Source: Elgaria multicarinata webbii (lineage: Eukaryota > Chordata > Lepidosauria > Squamata > Anguidae). From it: a stretch of DNA of 64,000 nucleotides. The notes under the pieces were generated by a model. It saw nothing but the letters and a program-made list of their open reading frames with translations. It did not search any database and had not been told where the DNA came from. The first letter of the stretch is position 1. Every line of letters starts with the position of its first letter. Below, one piece after another: positions 46,236 through 57,803 of the stretch. The stretch covers positions 48,506,726-48,570,725 of the forward strand of contig NC_086178.1 in the NCBI RefSeq assembly GCF_023053635.1, given 5' to 3'. Both the position numbers and the translations under genes were made by a program.

Positions 46236-46416
46236 TCCTATTATTAACAGGCAGGCAACTGAAGCTACCGTAGGGAGCGTGATGAGTCCAAACCAACATG
46301 ATGACACTCCCAGCCCCTCTGTACAACTTGAACGCTATTTAAATTTGAGCCCATGGAGAAAAATGAGTGGCAGTTAAAAAATCCAGCCCCACAAAGTTTC
46401 CATTGATCCGACTTAC

Positions 46417-46564
46417 CATGGAAGAATTAGAAAAGAAACCAGTACACCCAGCATGGCAGGGAGAGCGGTACTCCACACCATCATCTCCACAGACTGGGTG
46501 GAAGAGGTACTCTGAGCAGGAGCACGCTCCGTTGCACAGATCCTGAGCTGTGGAACTTGATGTA
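46417..46564 (-). CDS. SLCO2A1: SLCO2A1 exon 10: Kazal-like extracellular loop 5
   Basis: Phase 2 in, phase 0 out, with acceptor CCTGGCAG and donor GTAAGT. It encodes [40 protein letters not shown] and TGFFSNSSM. The six cysteines and FHPVCGD(D/N)G(V/I)EY core are the OATP Kazal-like module. With exons 9 and 11 the loop has the eleven cysteines usual for OATPs. The stretch between AGC and NCSC is about four residues shorter than in human. NSS is a possible glycosylation site. Confidence 0.97.
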
Positions 46565-47083
46565 CTGCCAGGAAAAAATAAAAGAGACAAAATAGAGTGA
46601 AATTAGATAGGATGGGTGAAATATACTTTCTTGAATGCATTGGGTGATTAACCTCAGTTTCCCAGTCTGTTATTGTTGGGTTCTTGCCATCCTGAGGCCT
46701 GGCCTATTGCCTATTTTACCCTCCCAAAGTATCTCTTGAGGTTTACCAGTACACTTGGGTCATAATTATTACTCACACGTACATGCAAGCAAAACACATG
46801 TTTTGGGTGGAGTAATCTACTTGATCTAAGCCTTTTGATAGGAACCCAGAACACCCAAAGTGGAACAGAGAAAAATGCCAGAACAAAGAAAATCTTAATT
46901 AAAACGGGAAATATGCCAAGTGCAAAGTACATCCCAAGGCCAAGATCACATTTGATATGAAAGATATCGAGAGCTGCCATCTAAACCAAATGGTTTCCTT
47001 TGACCCAAGAGATTTTTCCTAGTCCTGTTCACCGAGGACACTTTTAATGATAGGTGTCAAGGAATGACACATTGGCTCAGTTC

Positions 47084-47634
47084 AGACAACGCATTAGTCA
47101 ACGCAGTGTGAAAACTCCACCCAAAAGTGGAGTTTTTAGGGGGTACTCCCCACACAACATGTTTTAACTCCACCATTGTGTGACTGCGCTACCGTGGAGT
47201 TGAGTAAAATCCATCGTGATGTTTGATTGACAGTTCTTCTGCCCTCTCCGCACCCCCCCCCCCGGTCCTCCCGATGGTATTCCATCAACTACTGCAGCAA
47301 CAACAACAAAAGAATCCTGGCGCCTCTCCTAAAGCGGCACTTGCTCATTTTGCCACTCTTGCCAGGGATCTCTATAGCCAGTGGGAAAAATCAACACAAC
47401 ACAACAGAAAACTCCACAAAGCCTGCCACACAACACGCCACACAACTGTTGTGCAGAAACTCTCCTCTGCACAGAGTGGATATTCAATGTGGAGTGTTCC
47501 CCCCCCCCCCCAAAAAAATCTCCACCATTGCATGGAGTTTCCCCGCCAAAGAACACATTTCACAACGGTGGAGTAAAAACTCCACCATGGAGTCCTAAAA
47601 CTACTGCTGAGAAGTGTGTTGTCTGAACTGAGCC
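47084..47634. mobile_element. Long fold-back MITE, family B (551 bp)
   Basis: It starts GGCTCAGTTCAGACAACGCA and ends TGTTGTCTGAACTGAGCC. Its arms are built from repeats of ACTCCACC and GGTGGAGT in both orientations; the centre carries TATTCCATCAACTACTGCAG. Short overlapping frames here are not genes. Confidence 0.8.
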
Positions 47635-47892
47635 GTTCTCTAATACAGAGCTTTTGTCTCTTTAAAAAATCACAAGGAATGTTTTATAAAATTCGGGATT
47701 TTTCCTAGAGATCTTCTGTGAATTAGCTCACAATTCCGTGAATCAGTAAGACCATCGTATCTCAGCTTCTGTAGGCTCTTGAGATCACGTTCTTGAATGG
47801 CCAACTGAGCAGAGACCAAGATGTTGCTTTCATGCTTGAAAACACTTCACAAGTATCAATTTGGAGCTTTTTGCAAATGTCAGTATATCTAC

Positions 47893-48010
47893 ACCAGCCT
47901 ACCCCATCTTAGTGCCCTCCAGGTGTTTTGGACCATGACTCCCTGTGTTCCTATCCATCAGTCATACTGGCTGGGGCCAATGGGTGTTGGTCCAACACAT
48001 CTGGAGGGTC
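47893..48010. repeat. hAT fold-back MITE, family A, diverged
   Basis: CCTACCCCATCTTAGTGCCC, then CCAGGTGTTTTGGACCATGA are mirrored by GTTGGTCCAACACATCTGGA. Confidence 0.6.
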
Positions 48011-48015
48011 TACCA

Positions 48016-48420
48016 TATAAGAACATAAGAGCAACCCTGATGGATCAGACCAAAGATCTGCCTCAGCCTTCCCCAACCTGGTACCTTCCAAATACATTGC
48101 TGGGAGTGGTAGTCCAACACATCTAGAGGGGACCAGGTTGGGGAAGGCTGCTCTATATGTTCCAATATCCTCTTTCCCAGAGCGATCAATCAGATGCCTC
48201 CAAGATGACCACAAACAGGATATGAAGGCAATGGCCCTCCCCTGCCATTGTCCCCCAATAACTTGTATTCACCAACAGCATATGTTTGAACTGGGAGGTT
48301 CTACTTGACCATCATGAATAATAGCCCTGTGGCTTATAAATTTATCTAAACCACTTTTAAAGTCGTCTAACTATCAATACCGTTTGTGTCAGGGAACTCC
48401 AGAAATCCAAAATCTGCTCT
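48016..48420 (+). repeat. Dispersed repeat, family F, split by family A
   Basis: AAGAACATAAGAGCAACCCT (start) and TTCCAATATCCTCTTTCCCA onward are one family F copy, interrupted at 48061-48151 by a family A fold-back. Family F is therefore the older of the two here. Confidence 0.6.
48061..48151. repeat. hAT fold-back MITE, family A, nested
   Basis: CAGCCTTCCCCAACCTGGTA and ACCAGGTTGGGGAAGGCTG are perfect-looking terminal arms, matching the 31822 copy. Confidence 0.75.
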
Positions 48421-48723
48421 GTGTAATTATTCACCTTGCTGGAGAAAAGTCCATCCCAAAAAAGAATGTAGCGGCCAATGGCTCAGCACTATAGGGGCAA
48501 CTGCATAAACAGAGGGGACCTTTTTTCTTGAAACATCCCCACATTCAAAATGATTCACCAAAATGCAGGCTCCACAGCTTATAACAGACTGTCAGCTCCA
48601 TGAACAACTTGAAGAACAATGTGGTCTAAAGCTCCCTATCTATCAGAAGAACACTGGTCTCCTTAAACAAGAAGGAACCTTGAAAGGAAGGTTTGGAGAA
48701 GAGCAGGACAAAGAGAGATACTG

Positions 48724-49253
48724 ACTGGGTTCAGACAACATGATAACCAACGGTGGTTTAAACAGTCAAAGGTTGGTTATTTAACACACCATAATTTTTT
48801 GTGTTGTGTGGAGGGAGTTTTTTTTAACCACCGTTTGGTTATTTGGCCAAAATAACCAACGCAAGTAACCAATGCTGTGAAGAGTTAACTATTTAAACAA
48901 CTGATGGTTATCGTGTTTGTGGAGGGCACCATTGGTTATTTCATCAGCCACAGAGTTGCAAGGCAAGAGTGGTCAAAACAACAGCTGCCGCTCTAGTCCA
49001 GCTGGCGGGATAGATTTCTGGAGGAAGTGGCTGATGGGATACTAACGGGAGGACTGAGGAAGGGAGAGAGGGGGGAGATGAGTGAGTCAATTCAGTATGG
49101 ACTAATAATCAACTCAATGCTGATCCTAATCCACACCACCGTTGATTGTAATCATGTTGTGTGGGGAGTACCCCATAGATAAACAACTGTCAAATTGATT
49201 ATTACCAAACCCCGCCCGCCCCCGGTAGACAATCATGTTGTCAGAACGCAGCC
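48724..49253. mobile_element. Long fold-back MITE, family B (about 530 bp)
   Basis: It starts ACTGGGTTCAGACAACATGA and ends AATCATGTTGTCAGAACGCA. Arms contain AACCAACGGTGGTT and AACCACCGTTTGGTT. The centre (about 48960-49080) resembles the reverse complement of the centre of 55823-56345. Confidence 0.75.
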
Positions 49254-49400
49254 ACCGAATCAAAAGAAGAGGGAAATGATTTGAAGTAGATTGTTGAAAG
49301 GGAAGAAAGATGTGAAGGGGAAAATCTCTGAGTCCATGATTTTAGAGCCGGTGACGCAAGGTTTTCTGGAGAGTGTTTATGGAGAATAGAGCATTATTAC

Positions 49401-49590
49401 CTGGCCAGATGGATATCAGCCACTTTCTGTGTGGAGCAGCCCATAAAGAAGAGAGGGAGGCAGCAGAGTGTGGAGATAAGTAGGACAACAATGGAGAACC
49501 GCGGAATGGCTTTGAGGGAGAAACCAAAACGCTTCATGATGAGGCCACCAAAGAGCATTCCTAGAGCAGCTGCAGGCAGGTTCACAGCTC
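49401..49590 (-). CDS. SLCO2A1: SLCO2A1 exon 9: TM8 and TM9
   Basis: Phase 1 in (acceptor TCACTGCAG), phase 2 out (GTAATAATG). It encodes [40 protein letters not shown] and [20 protein letters not shown], then LA and a split codon. Human PGT reads [20 protein letters not shown] here, so identity is very high. GCST opens the cysteine-rich extracellular loop 5. Confidence 0.98.
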
Positions 49591-51028
49591 CTGCAGTGAG
49601 AGGGGGGAAAGAGGCATCCATCTTTAGCAATGGGAGACACTGCTCCCTAACTGAGAGCAAAACCTTTTTTTTTTAGCAACAGAATGAAGTCAACCTTATA
49701 ACTGGCACAGAGGGAACTAGGTACTCTTCCACATGGTGAGGTCAACCTTTCTTGTGTTTCCATAAAGCAGGATCACCCACTAAGGATCCTGGCCACTGCC
49801 TTGGGGGATGCTCCACACATGATGGAGTTCCTAATGTGAAGTGTGTTTCTTGCAGGAATCTGCATGAAACCTATGCATAGAAGGCTACCGGCAGTGATGC
49901 CAACAAGTCTCCAGAGGGAAGGCAGTTCTCCATGCTAGGGGAAGGTGGTCCCTGATCCCTGCAGCCAGCCTTGCCCCCAGTGACACAGTGAGCATATAAG
50001 ACAGGGGAAGCAATGTGTGTATCCCACCGTCAATGGGATCCCAGGCCTCAGCAGCCCCAGAGCATGAGAGCCCAGAGCCCAACTCTCCCCATCCCACAAT
50101 GGTGGTGGCAGCTTAGAGAGCCATGGGCCCGGCCCTCCCCTCCTCCCTCTACCTGCCATGCTGGATGGCACTTCGGGACGCTTGTTTATCCTCTCTGGGT
50201 CAAAGGGCTTAATTAAGCAGAGGATGACTTAGCTCAGCCAGAAGTGCGATGCAGCAGCAGCATCACTGCAACTTTTGCAAAAATAAACAACAATGTTTAA
50301 ACAACATCGGCCCCTGGGGTGGGGGGATATGAGAGGAGAAAAGGTGAATATTTGGGGCTGATTCACAACCCACTCATTACTGTGCTTACTGTTGCTGTTG
50401 TTGTTTACAGTGATTCATTACTGCTTTTAATGTCCCTGCTTTCATTGTTTTCAGGTTTTATTGTTTTAAAATGTTGCACACCACCTTGATGACCCTTTTA
50501 TCAGATAAGAGGGTATAATATAAATGATACCAGTCACCATCAGCAGTGCTTGATAGTCGCCCGCACAGCCTTTGCTAAACGATAGTGCTGCAATGCCTTC
50601 AATGAGATTACTGACTTATGAGCAGTGGGACGCATGGCTCCCAACACCCACAAACTTTTAAAGATTTGCCAAATCAAATGTTGCCCTACCTCTTTGAATC
50701 ATTTTCAGTGGCCTCAGCCTACTATGGTTAAGGGACATCTGTTTCTTCCACCTACAGCACAAGTAGGACAGATGTAGCCAATGTCTGCCTGTCGGCTTTT
50801 AGACTTCTCTCAAACCCCTCTCCTTGCTCCTATCAGATCTCCAGCCAAAGCCATGTGGACCACAGACTGCTGTCTGGTCTGCAAACACAATTAATTGAAT
50901 CCATAGCCTTGAGAAATGTTGTCAAGTACCCTGTTTACTTGGCCATAACTTGATTCTGAGAAGGTTTCAACCATCTAGCTGGGGGCAGGCCGGATCTGCT
51001 TAATACAGAGCCATTGTAACTCCCTCAC
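49591..51028 (-). other. SLCO2A1: SLCO2A1 intron 8
   Basis: Mostly unique sequence with no recognised repeat of confident family and no exon. Confidence 0.8.
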
Positions 51029-51193
51029 CAATGAGAAAATTTGCATAGGAAGAGCTGACACTGAACTGCTTCTCCAGGAACTTGTTGAGGAACGTGGAGA
51101 GGCCAGCAATGACGGAAGAGAAGCTGCACTGGGCCATGACCAACAACATGAAGAGCGGATTGAGAAGCAGTCTTAGGAAGCCTCGAGGGAATT
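51029..51193 (-). CDS. SLCO2A1: SLCO2A1 exon 8: TM7 and following loop
   Basis: Phase 1 to phase 1, acceptor GCTTTCAG, donor GTGAGG. It encodes [40 protein letters not shown] and [14 protein letters not shown] with split codons. Human PGT has [20 protein letters not shown] and YANFLIG at this place, so this exon alone identifies SLCO2A1 rather than SLCO2B1 (which has MAAGMATFLPKFLERQ). Confidence 0.98.
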
Positions 51194-51440
51194 CTGAAAG
51201 CAAGAAACAGGAGGGTTATGGAAAACGGCAGGCAGAGAAAGGGCCTCCTCAATAGCATGAACAACAGATAGCATGGCTTAAACAAACAAACAAACAAAAC
51301 TTCTATCATAAGTTATCACAGGATCCTGCTAAGAATGATCATATCAATCTATTTTTTACCATTCCAGGGGCGGGGGGCAAAAAGAAATTGCACAAAATTG
51401 TGGGAAAGGGTGAGAATTTTGCAGAAATTTCTCCATTTGC

Positions 51441-51545
51441 AGGGCTAGCCACATCCTTCGTGGGAGCCATTTTGTGGTGGTGCTCACAGTAGTTCCTCAA
51501 ATTTCCAAATGTGCCTATGAGTCCAAAAAGGTTGGGGACCCCTGC
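51441..51545. repeat. hAT-like MITE right-end fragment
   Basis: GAGCCATTTTGTGGTGGTGC, then CAAATGTGCCTATGAGTCC and AAAGGTTGGGGACCCCTG. The same motifs occur near 8160-8235. Confidence 0.55.
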
Positions 51546-51559
51546 CCTAGAGGCCTCAA

Positions 51560-51734
51560 CCAGGACTTCCTCCCTTGGGGCTTTCCAGTGCTGCTGCCTG
51601 CTGAGTAACAGAAAGCTGAGCGAACTATTTTTGTTTTTGTTTTGTTGCTGTTGTTAAGAAGAAGAACTCCTCATTCATCTCTCAGGCACTCAGTAAGCAG
51701 CCTCACTGGAAAGCCCCAAGGGAGGAAGTCCTGG
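51560..51734. repeat. 31-bp perfect inverted repeat (175-bp fold-back)
   Basis: Positions 51560-51590 and 51704-51734 are exact reverse complements, starting CCAGGACTTCCTCCCTTGGG, with a 113-bp spacer. It belongs to none of the other families seen here. Confidence 0.85.
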
Positions 51735-51789
51735 CTAAGTCTTCTTGGGGGCGTTTCAGAAAGCTTAAGCAGCCAAAGGGGCTTTCTTG

Positions 51790-53130
51790 GTCCGTCTCTG
51801 CTAGCTCAGATCCCATCAGCTGATACTTGAAGTTGGGATTTTTTGCCCCAATGCGCATCGCTTTACACTTGCTTACATTGAACCACATTTGCTATTTTGA
51901 TGCCCACCCTCCCAGTTTGCAGAGATCCTTTTCAGCTTCTCCACAGACTCCTTTCCCTCCTCTAGTACTCCTTTGATTCCATTGTCATCCAACAGACCAA
52001 CTGCCTCCCTAGCTGGTTTCCTTCTTCTGATATATTTAAAGCCGTCTTTATTGTATTCACCATGTTCCTCAAAATGCTTTTTGCATCTCTTATTGTCTGC
52101 TTGCATCACCTCTGTGTAAGCTTGTGCTCTCTCTTGTTTTCCTCACCTGGGCAAAACTTCCATTTCCTGAAGGAAGCCCTCTTTTCTACAATAGCTTCCT
52201 TGATACCACTTGTTAACCATGCTGGTGACCTCTTGGATTTGGTGCCCTTTCCTAACCTATGATATACATTCTAGCTGAGCTTCTTTTATTGTGGTTTTGA
52301 ATAACCTCCAAGCATTTTGAAGGGATTTAACCCTCTTGATTCCCCTTTTCAATTTCCTTTTTACCAGTTCCTTCATTTTAGATATGTTTTCTCTTTTGTG
52401 GTCAAACGTGTCTATGTTGGACTTCCTTGGTGATTTTCCACTTAAACATATCTGATAGCACTGTGGTCACTGTTTTTAATTGGTTCAACAACATTTACAT
52501 CTTGCACTAGGTCTTGCGCAACACCTTTTAGGATTAAATCCAGGTTCGTCTTCCCTCTGGTTGCTTCCATGACTCATTGTTCTAGGGCACAGTCATGTAG
52601 GGGACTGAGAAATTTAACCTCTTTGTCATGATTGGAACACACATTTATCCAATCAGTGGTAATTAAAATCACCCATTGTTACACTTCCTTGTTTAGAGGC
52701 CTCCTTGATTTCATTTTCCATCTCAAGATCCCCTGTGCATTCTGGTTTGGAGGATGAAAGCATGTTCCTAGTACTAAATTAGTTCTGGAGCCTGATATTG
52801 TCACCCACAGCACTTCTGTGGATGAGTTTGTCCCTCTTAGGTTTTCTTGTCTACTTAAAACTATGCCCTCTTTGATGTACAGAACAAGACCTCCCCCAGT
52901 ACACCCTTCCCTGTCCTTCTTGTAGAATTTATATCCAGTGATGACTGTATCCCACTGGTTTTCTCTGTTCCACTAGGTTTCTGTAATGTCCACTATATCG
53001 AGGTTCTCCTTTAAAACCAGGCACTCCAATTCTCCCATTTTGGCTTGGAGGATTCTAGCATTTGCATAGAAACACCTATACACGGTGTCCCTCCCCAGTT
53101 GTCTCTGGCACTTAAGCCCCTTTGACTAGC
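51790..53130 (-). mobile_element. CR1-like LINE, internally deleted
   Basis: On the minus strand the pieces read, in order: an endonuclease-end region; SGIKEAIVEKRASFRKWKFC; a linker with NKRCKKHFEEHG and RRKPAREAVG; and FNVSKCKAMRIGAKNPNFKY with LMGSELAETDQE, the region after the reverse transcriptase core in CR1-group ORF2. The core is absent between the last two pieces (near 51900), and there are several stops. It is an old, dead copy. Confidence 0.7.
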
Positions 53131-54234
53131 CATCATGTTTCCCCATATGGAAATGGCCTATTTCCTCCCCTTCTACATTTAGGCACTCAGAAATATTTTC
53201 ATCTTCATCTCCTAGGGATGATTCAACTGCATACTTCCCAGCTCCTGTTGGTTTTTCCCCTGGGTTCAGCTTATCAGCTGTTCTGCCATTTTTTTAAAAA
53301 AAAAAATGTTTTCAGAAAGCACATAAGAGAGAGGTTGCAAGGACAGAACCGGGTAAAATGGTAAAATAAAGAGCACATAGAACCCCCTCAGTCACCTACT
53401 TACAGCAAGGTAAGCACTGAAACCCTGCACACTGCAAAATTTATCTGAAATTCTCCACATCCCTGAGAAAGGCAGAAAAAGAAAGGCTGCCATTTTTGAA
53501 GGGAAACAAACAGGTAGCAAAAGGCAGGTGGCGTTTCGGTAAAATACTACTATTTATCCTGCTTTTCACTTGTTGCAGGAAAGTTAAACCCAAATTTGAT
53601 GCAGGGTGAGAAGAAAACGTCCTGAACAATTCTCTCTCTGGTATCAAGACGTTGCCAAAGGAACCAGCAGGGAACGAAGGAAAGCAAACATCACTCTGCA
53701 TATATTTTAGGGAGAAAGCAGATTGTGGTGCTGGCTTTGCATTTACAGTCTGTTGCGAAAACAGATCATCATCAACAGCTACTGGTCATGATGGCTGTAT
53801 GCTATCTCCAAGCTCAATCACTGGATGCCTCAGAATTACCCGTTGCCGGGGAACAACAGTGGGAGAGGGCTATTGCTCACCTGTCCTGCTTGAGGGCTTC
53901 TCAAGAGACATATGGTTGTCTGCTATGAGAAATATGATGCTGGACTCAATAGGTCTGATCCAGCAGGGTTCTTATGGGGAAATTTTTTGTGAGATGCATT
54001 AAAACTGCAGCATGGTTGCATGTGACTGAACTGATGAGCTTTTGACAAAAATAACAGGCTTGCAGTTTAAAAGCCTTTCAAGAAGAACATCTTGACAACA
54101 AGACCATGCTGAACTAACAAAGGTAACAGGAGAAACTCAGGTTGGGTGCAACTGTGGATAGTAAGGGAAGCATTTCCCCCCCCAGCATGGCTCTCACACA
54201 GAAAAAACTGAAAGGTAGAATGAAAATAATTTAC

Positions 54235-54316
54235 TTTTAATAAAATCCACCAGAGATCCTTCCTCTGCTTCAGCTTTCTCAATCTTCTTCAGGATGTCCA
54301 CCTCAGACACCATTCC
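54235..54316 (-). CDS. SLCO2A1: SLCO2A1 exon 7: central intracellular loop
   Basis: Phase 0 in (acceptor TCCTCCAG), phase 1 out (GTAAAT). It encodes GMVSEVDILKKIEKAEAEEG and SLVDFIK plus a split codon. The loop part is diverged, as is usual in OATPs, but GSLVDFIK is identical to human PGT and joins in frame to (K)FPRGFLR of exon 8. Confidence 0.96.
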
Positions 54317-54639
54317 CTGGAGGAGAAACAGAGAATACCTTTTGTGAGTAGGGTGGTAGTGGTGGCAGGGAGCAAGAAGAGAGGACTCTGGATTTTGTCC
54401 AAGTGGAATGGGGTCCTGGGAGACATTCTACAACCTGTAGCCCCTGAACACACAGAATGAGCAAGAAACGGGATGAGATTCCGGGGTATGCAACACAAAA
54501 ACACACCCAGACTTTCTCTTTCGCTTCACTCAGTCCAGTCAACAGTGTGTGTGTGTGGGTGCTCTCCCCTCAGCAGGACAAAATGATTGAGGCAAGAAAC
54601 ATAAACTGCTTCTCCTGGTTTGAACATACCTGTACACTA

Positions 54640-55026
54640 TGCTCAACGTCTAAGGTCCTCCTCTGGGTGGCTACTCTGAGGGAGGACTGGAATATAGCAA
54701 CAAGGGAGAGGGCCTTCTCTGTGGTGGCCCCCCAATTATGGAACGATCTTCCTGATGAGGCCCGCCTGGCACCAACATTGGTATCTTTTCGGCACCAGGT
54801 TAAGGCTTTTATTTAGCAGCATGTAAACTGACCCAGATTTGTTTTTATAGTTTGGCTGATTACTCAAACTTGGTTTTTTTAGATGTATGTCGTCTCTGTG
54901 TGTACCGTGTGTTTTTAACTCTTGCATATTGTTTTTATTATTTTAACCTTTGTAAACTGCCCAGAGAGCTTTGTCTATAGGGCAATTTTGAAATCATCAT
55001 CATCAATCATAATCATCATCATCATC
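54640..55026 (+). mobile_element. LINE 3' end, L2-like, with (CAT)n tail
   Basis: The frame AFSVVAPQLWNDLPDEARLA and TLVSFRHQVKAFI is the ORF2 C-terminus seen inverted at 27473. TTTGTAAACTGCCCAGAGAG and a CAT-rich tail (54984-55026) follow. Confidence 0.8.
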
Positions 55027-55822
55027 GCTTCTGGTAAATAAACCTTCCCAGATGTGCAACGGCATTCTATCTGTTTAAATAGCTTTATTTGATATTAACT
55101 ACTGTCAATGCTGTGGTCATTGTCCCCACTTTACCCAAGAGATTTAATAGCTTGAATGGACACCAAGGCAGAATTTGCTGGTCTTTGCCTCTTGGTTTAT
55201 AAGTCATGGCCTAGTTTGCATGATCACAACAGCTGAAACAAGCCACGGTGCACACCAGGTACATACCATGGGTTATTTGAGGGTTCACCTGAAATAAACC
55301 ATGAAGCCTGGGTTCAAGTGACACAGCAAGTTGTCTTGCTGTGGGTAGTTAGGGAAATCTGACAGTGGCTTGTTTCAGCCACCATGATTCTGCAAAACAG
55401 GCAATTGAAATGTTTTAGGGGCTGCTTTGAACCACGTTTAGTACCACTGTGACTGCTACAGGCCCCTGTGACTGCTACAGAGGAGGATACTGAAAAAAAG
55501 TTAGTTACTGCTCTTTGGATGAAACGTTCTGCCAAGCATGAAAAGTAATAACAGAAAAAGACAGAACACAGTATCGAAGCTTGAATATTAAATCATGGTG
55601 GTTTTAAAATGTAATTAAAAAAAGATAAGCATATCATTTCATATCCTTTTACATATTTTCCCCATCTTAATATTTTTTTCATATGGGGAGGGGATTCAGA
55701 ACTAAATTAACATGTGTGCAACCTAAGACTTATATAGGGGAAGCTGACAATATTTTTTCACATCATTGTTTAGTTAATTGATTTAGTGTGTGTGTCTGTG
55801 TGTGAGAGAGAGAGAAGGGGGG

Positions 55823-56345
55823 GGCTGTAATCAGACAACACAATAGTCAATGGTGGGTTAATAGTCAACTCCATGGTTGATTATCAAGGGGGTAATCCCC
55901 AAACAACATGATTATAATAAACTGTGGTGTGGATTAAGGCCAGCATTGAGTTGACTATTAGTCAACGGTGTGTTTCACTGACACATCCCCCACCCTCTCT
56001 CTCCCCCTCAGTCCTCCCACTAATATCCCATCAACCATTGCGAGTTCTGCTGGCTGGACTAGAGGGGCAACTGTCGCTCTTACCAAGGGACTCTGTAGGC
56101 GCCCAAAATAACCAACTATGCGTGATGAAATAGTCAATGGTGCTCAACATACAACACGATAACCAACAGTTGTTCAAATAATCACTTCTGCACAGCCTTG
56201 GTTATTTGTGTTGGTTATTTTGGCCAAACAATCAACTGTGGTGTGAAACAGTCCCGACAGATGACGCAATAACCAACCACTGATGTTTTAACGCATTGTT
56301 GACTATTTAACCCACCATTGGTTATCATGTCCTCAGAACCCAGTC
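55823..56345. mobile_element. Long fold-back MITE, family B (about 520 bp)
   Basis: It starts GGCTGTAATCAGACAACACA and ends TCATGTCCTCAGAACCCAGT. Arms are made of repeated TAGTCAA, TGGTTGAT and AACCAAC motifs. The centre CCATCAACCATTGCGAGTTC resembles the centres of the 47084 and 48724 elements. Confidence 0.75.
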
Positions 56346-57669
56346 AGAAAGAGAGAGAGAAAGAGAGAGTAAAATGGCATCCAAAGCAGCATTATTTCCA
56401 TTTCCATTTGTTGCTCATTCTTTAATCCCAAAACAGCCTTCTAGGCCACGCTGCAATGATGGGAATTCTAGTCCAAGTATAACTTGATTTGCTTATAAAA
56501 TTATCACATTCAGTGTATTAGTTTTTAAAGTATAGTGTATTCAGACAATACTTACACATTAACTAAGCTTACTTTCAAATGTTTTGAATTTTAAGGTTAA
56601 TTTGATGAGCAAAGTAAGTTATATACAATACATTTTATGTTCTGGAAGTAACAAAGTGACTTTAGATCTGTAAAGTGTGCTAAAACAAATACTACTGCAT
56701 ATTTTCCCATTTCCCCCGACATTTCAGGTTTTTTTCTTGAAAACAACAACAGGGGAAAACTCCCTCACCCCCATAGCTTCAAAACTTCCAGAAGTTTAAC
56801 ATCCCTACATAAAGCCCATATTTTACTATTGACAAGAGGCATTTAAAATTACAGATCTGGGTGGGGACATGTGTTCTGCACGCTGCCTGCAGCCTCAGCT
56901 ACCCTGAGGTACCCCCACAACTGTCCCCGCATCCCTCCAAGTTTTTTTTTAAATTTAATTTAAAAAGTGGCACTTTGAGCACTACCACACCACAAAAAGG
57001 CAAGATCTAGCTTGTTTGCAAGCTAGATTTAACCTTTCGAGGGCTCCGTAGCACTGGCAGAGCCCTGAAAACTTAGATTGCAAGCAAGCTAGATTTTAAC
57101 TTTTTGGTTGTCAGGATGCCACCCCCCAAAAAATCAGGGTGCCCAGCAGCCTGCAACCTGGGGGTGGGTGGGGAGCCCCCCCTAAAATGACCCTGAGACC
57201 TCCATAATTTGCTCACTCCATTACAGATGCTTCTTTCAACAGCAAAAGGCTTTTCCCAAGGGAAATGCAACTGCTTCTTTCAGCTACAAAATCAGGCAGT
57301 CATGCATGCCGCAAACCCACCCACCCACTCCTCTAGAAGCAGAGGACGGCTTTTCTTCATAATGATTATGGCAGCCTCCAAGTGAAGAACATCAATAAGC
57401 CAAGAAAATGTATGTGAAGCAGGGTAGGTGGGGGCAGGGGAAGAGAGAGTTCTTGCTTGGGCAGCCTGCCTTGTAGGAGGCAGGCCAACAGGAGGCAGAA
57501 CCGGAATTATTTAAAAAGAAAGAAATGGAAAAAGCCTAGTCCAGGACAGCCTCTCCCCTCTTCAGTTTCCCTGATGGCAAAAGAATCGTGAAGAGGATTT
57601 GTGCAAGAACAACTGAGGTTTGGAGGAATTTCTCCCTGGCATTCTGCCCCTCCGGCCCACGAGACTTAC

Positions 57670-57803
57670 CTTCCCTTTGAGCATGTATCGCGGGAAGAAG
57701 AAATAGGGAATGGAAGTGAGGAGCAAGCAGCCAGAGGCAACGAGCAGCCCCAACCACCATGCTCCAATCCACCGCGGGTCTCCTGGGGTCAAGTTCAGAT
57801 CCT
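57670..57803 (-). CDS. SLCO2A1: SLCO2A1 exon 6: OATP signature and TM6
   Basis: Phase 1 in (acceptor GTCTTTCAG), phase 0 out (GTAAGT). It encodes [40 protein letters not shown] and [15 protein letters not shown] is the OATP family signature at the outer end of TM6. Human PGT reads [20 protein letters not shown] here. Confidence 0.98.

Larger units (their letters stand above)
45245..46416 (-). other. SLCO2A1: SLCO2A1 intron 10
   Basis: It contains a degenerate SINE (about 45305-45480), a family A fold-back (45931-46060) and a SINE head fragment (46168-46235). Nothing else is recognised. Confidence 0.85.
46565..49400 (-). other. SLCO2A1: SLCO2A1 intron 9
   Basis: It is mostly mobile-element sequence: a long family B fold-back (47084-47634), a family A copy (47893-48010), a family F repeat split by another family A copy (48016-48420), and a second long family B element (48724-49253). 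No further exon is seen. Confidence 0.85.
51194..54234 (-). other. SLCO2A1: SLCO2A1 intron 7
   Basis: It contains a hAT-like right-end fragment (51441-51545), a 31-bp perfect inverted repeat pair (51560-51734) and a CR1-like LINE (about 51790-53130). The interval 53.1-54.2 kb shows no gene. Confidence 0.85.
54317..57669 (-). other. SLCO2A1: SLCO2A1 intron 6
   Basis: It contains an L2-like LINE end (54640-55020) with a (CAT)n tract, and a long family B fold-back (55823-56345). The rest is unique A/T-rich sequence, with a small imperfect inverted pair around CAAGCTAGAT near 57000-57100. Confidence 0.85.

Noticed and set aside
47223-47626. Several overlapping 75-123 codon frames
   Set aside because: They fall wholly inside a long family B fold-back element and consist of its repeated arms.
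51873-52109. A 78-codon host gene fragment in SLCO2A1 intron 7
   Set aside because: Its sequence (NKRCKKHFEEHG, RRKPAREAVG) is the linker region of a CR1-like LINE.
54457-54816. A 119-codon frame with AFSVVAPQLWNDLPDEARLA, and similar ones at 27662-27868 and 25020-25388
   Set aside because: These are C-terminal remnants of L2-like LINE ORF2, not host exons.
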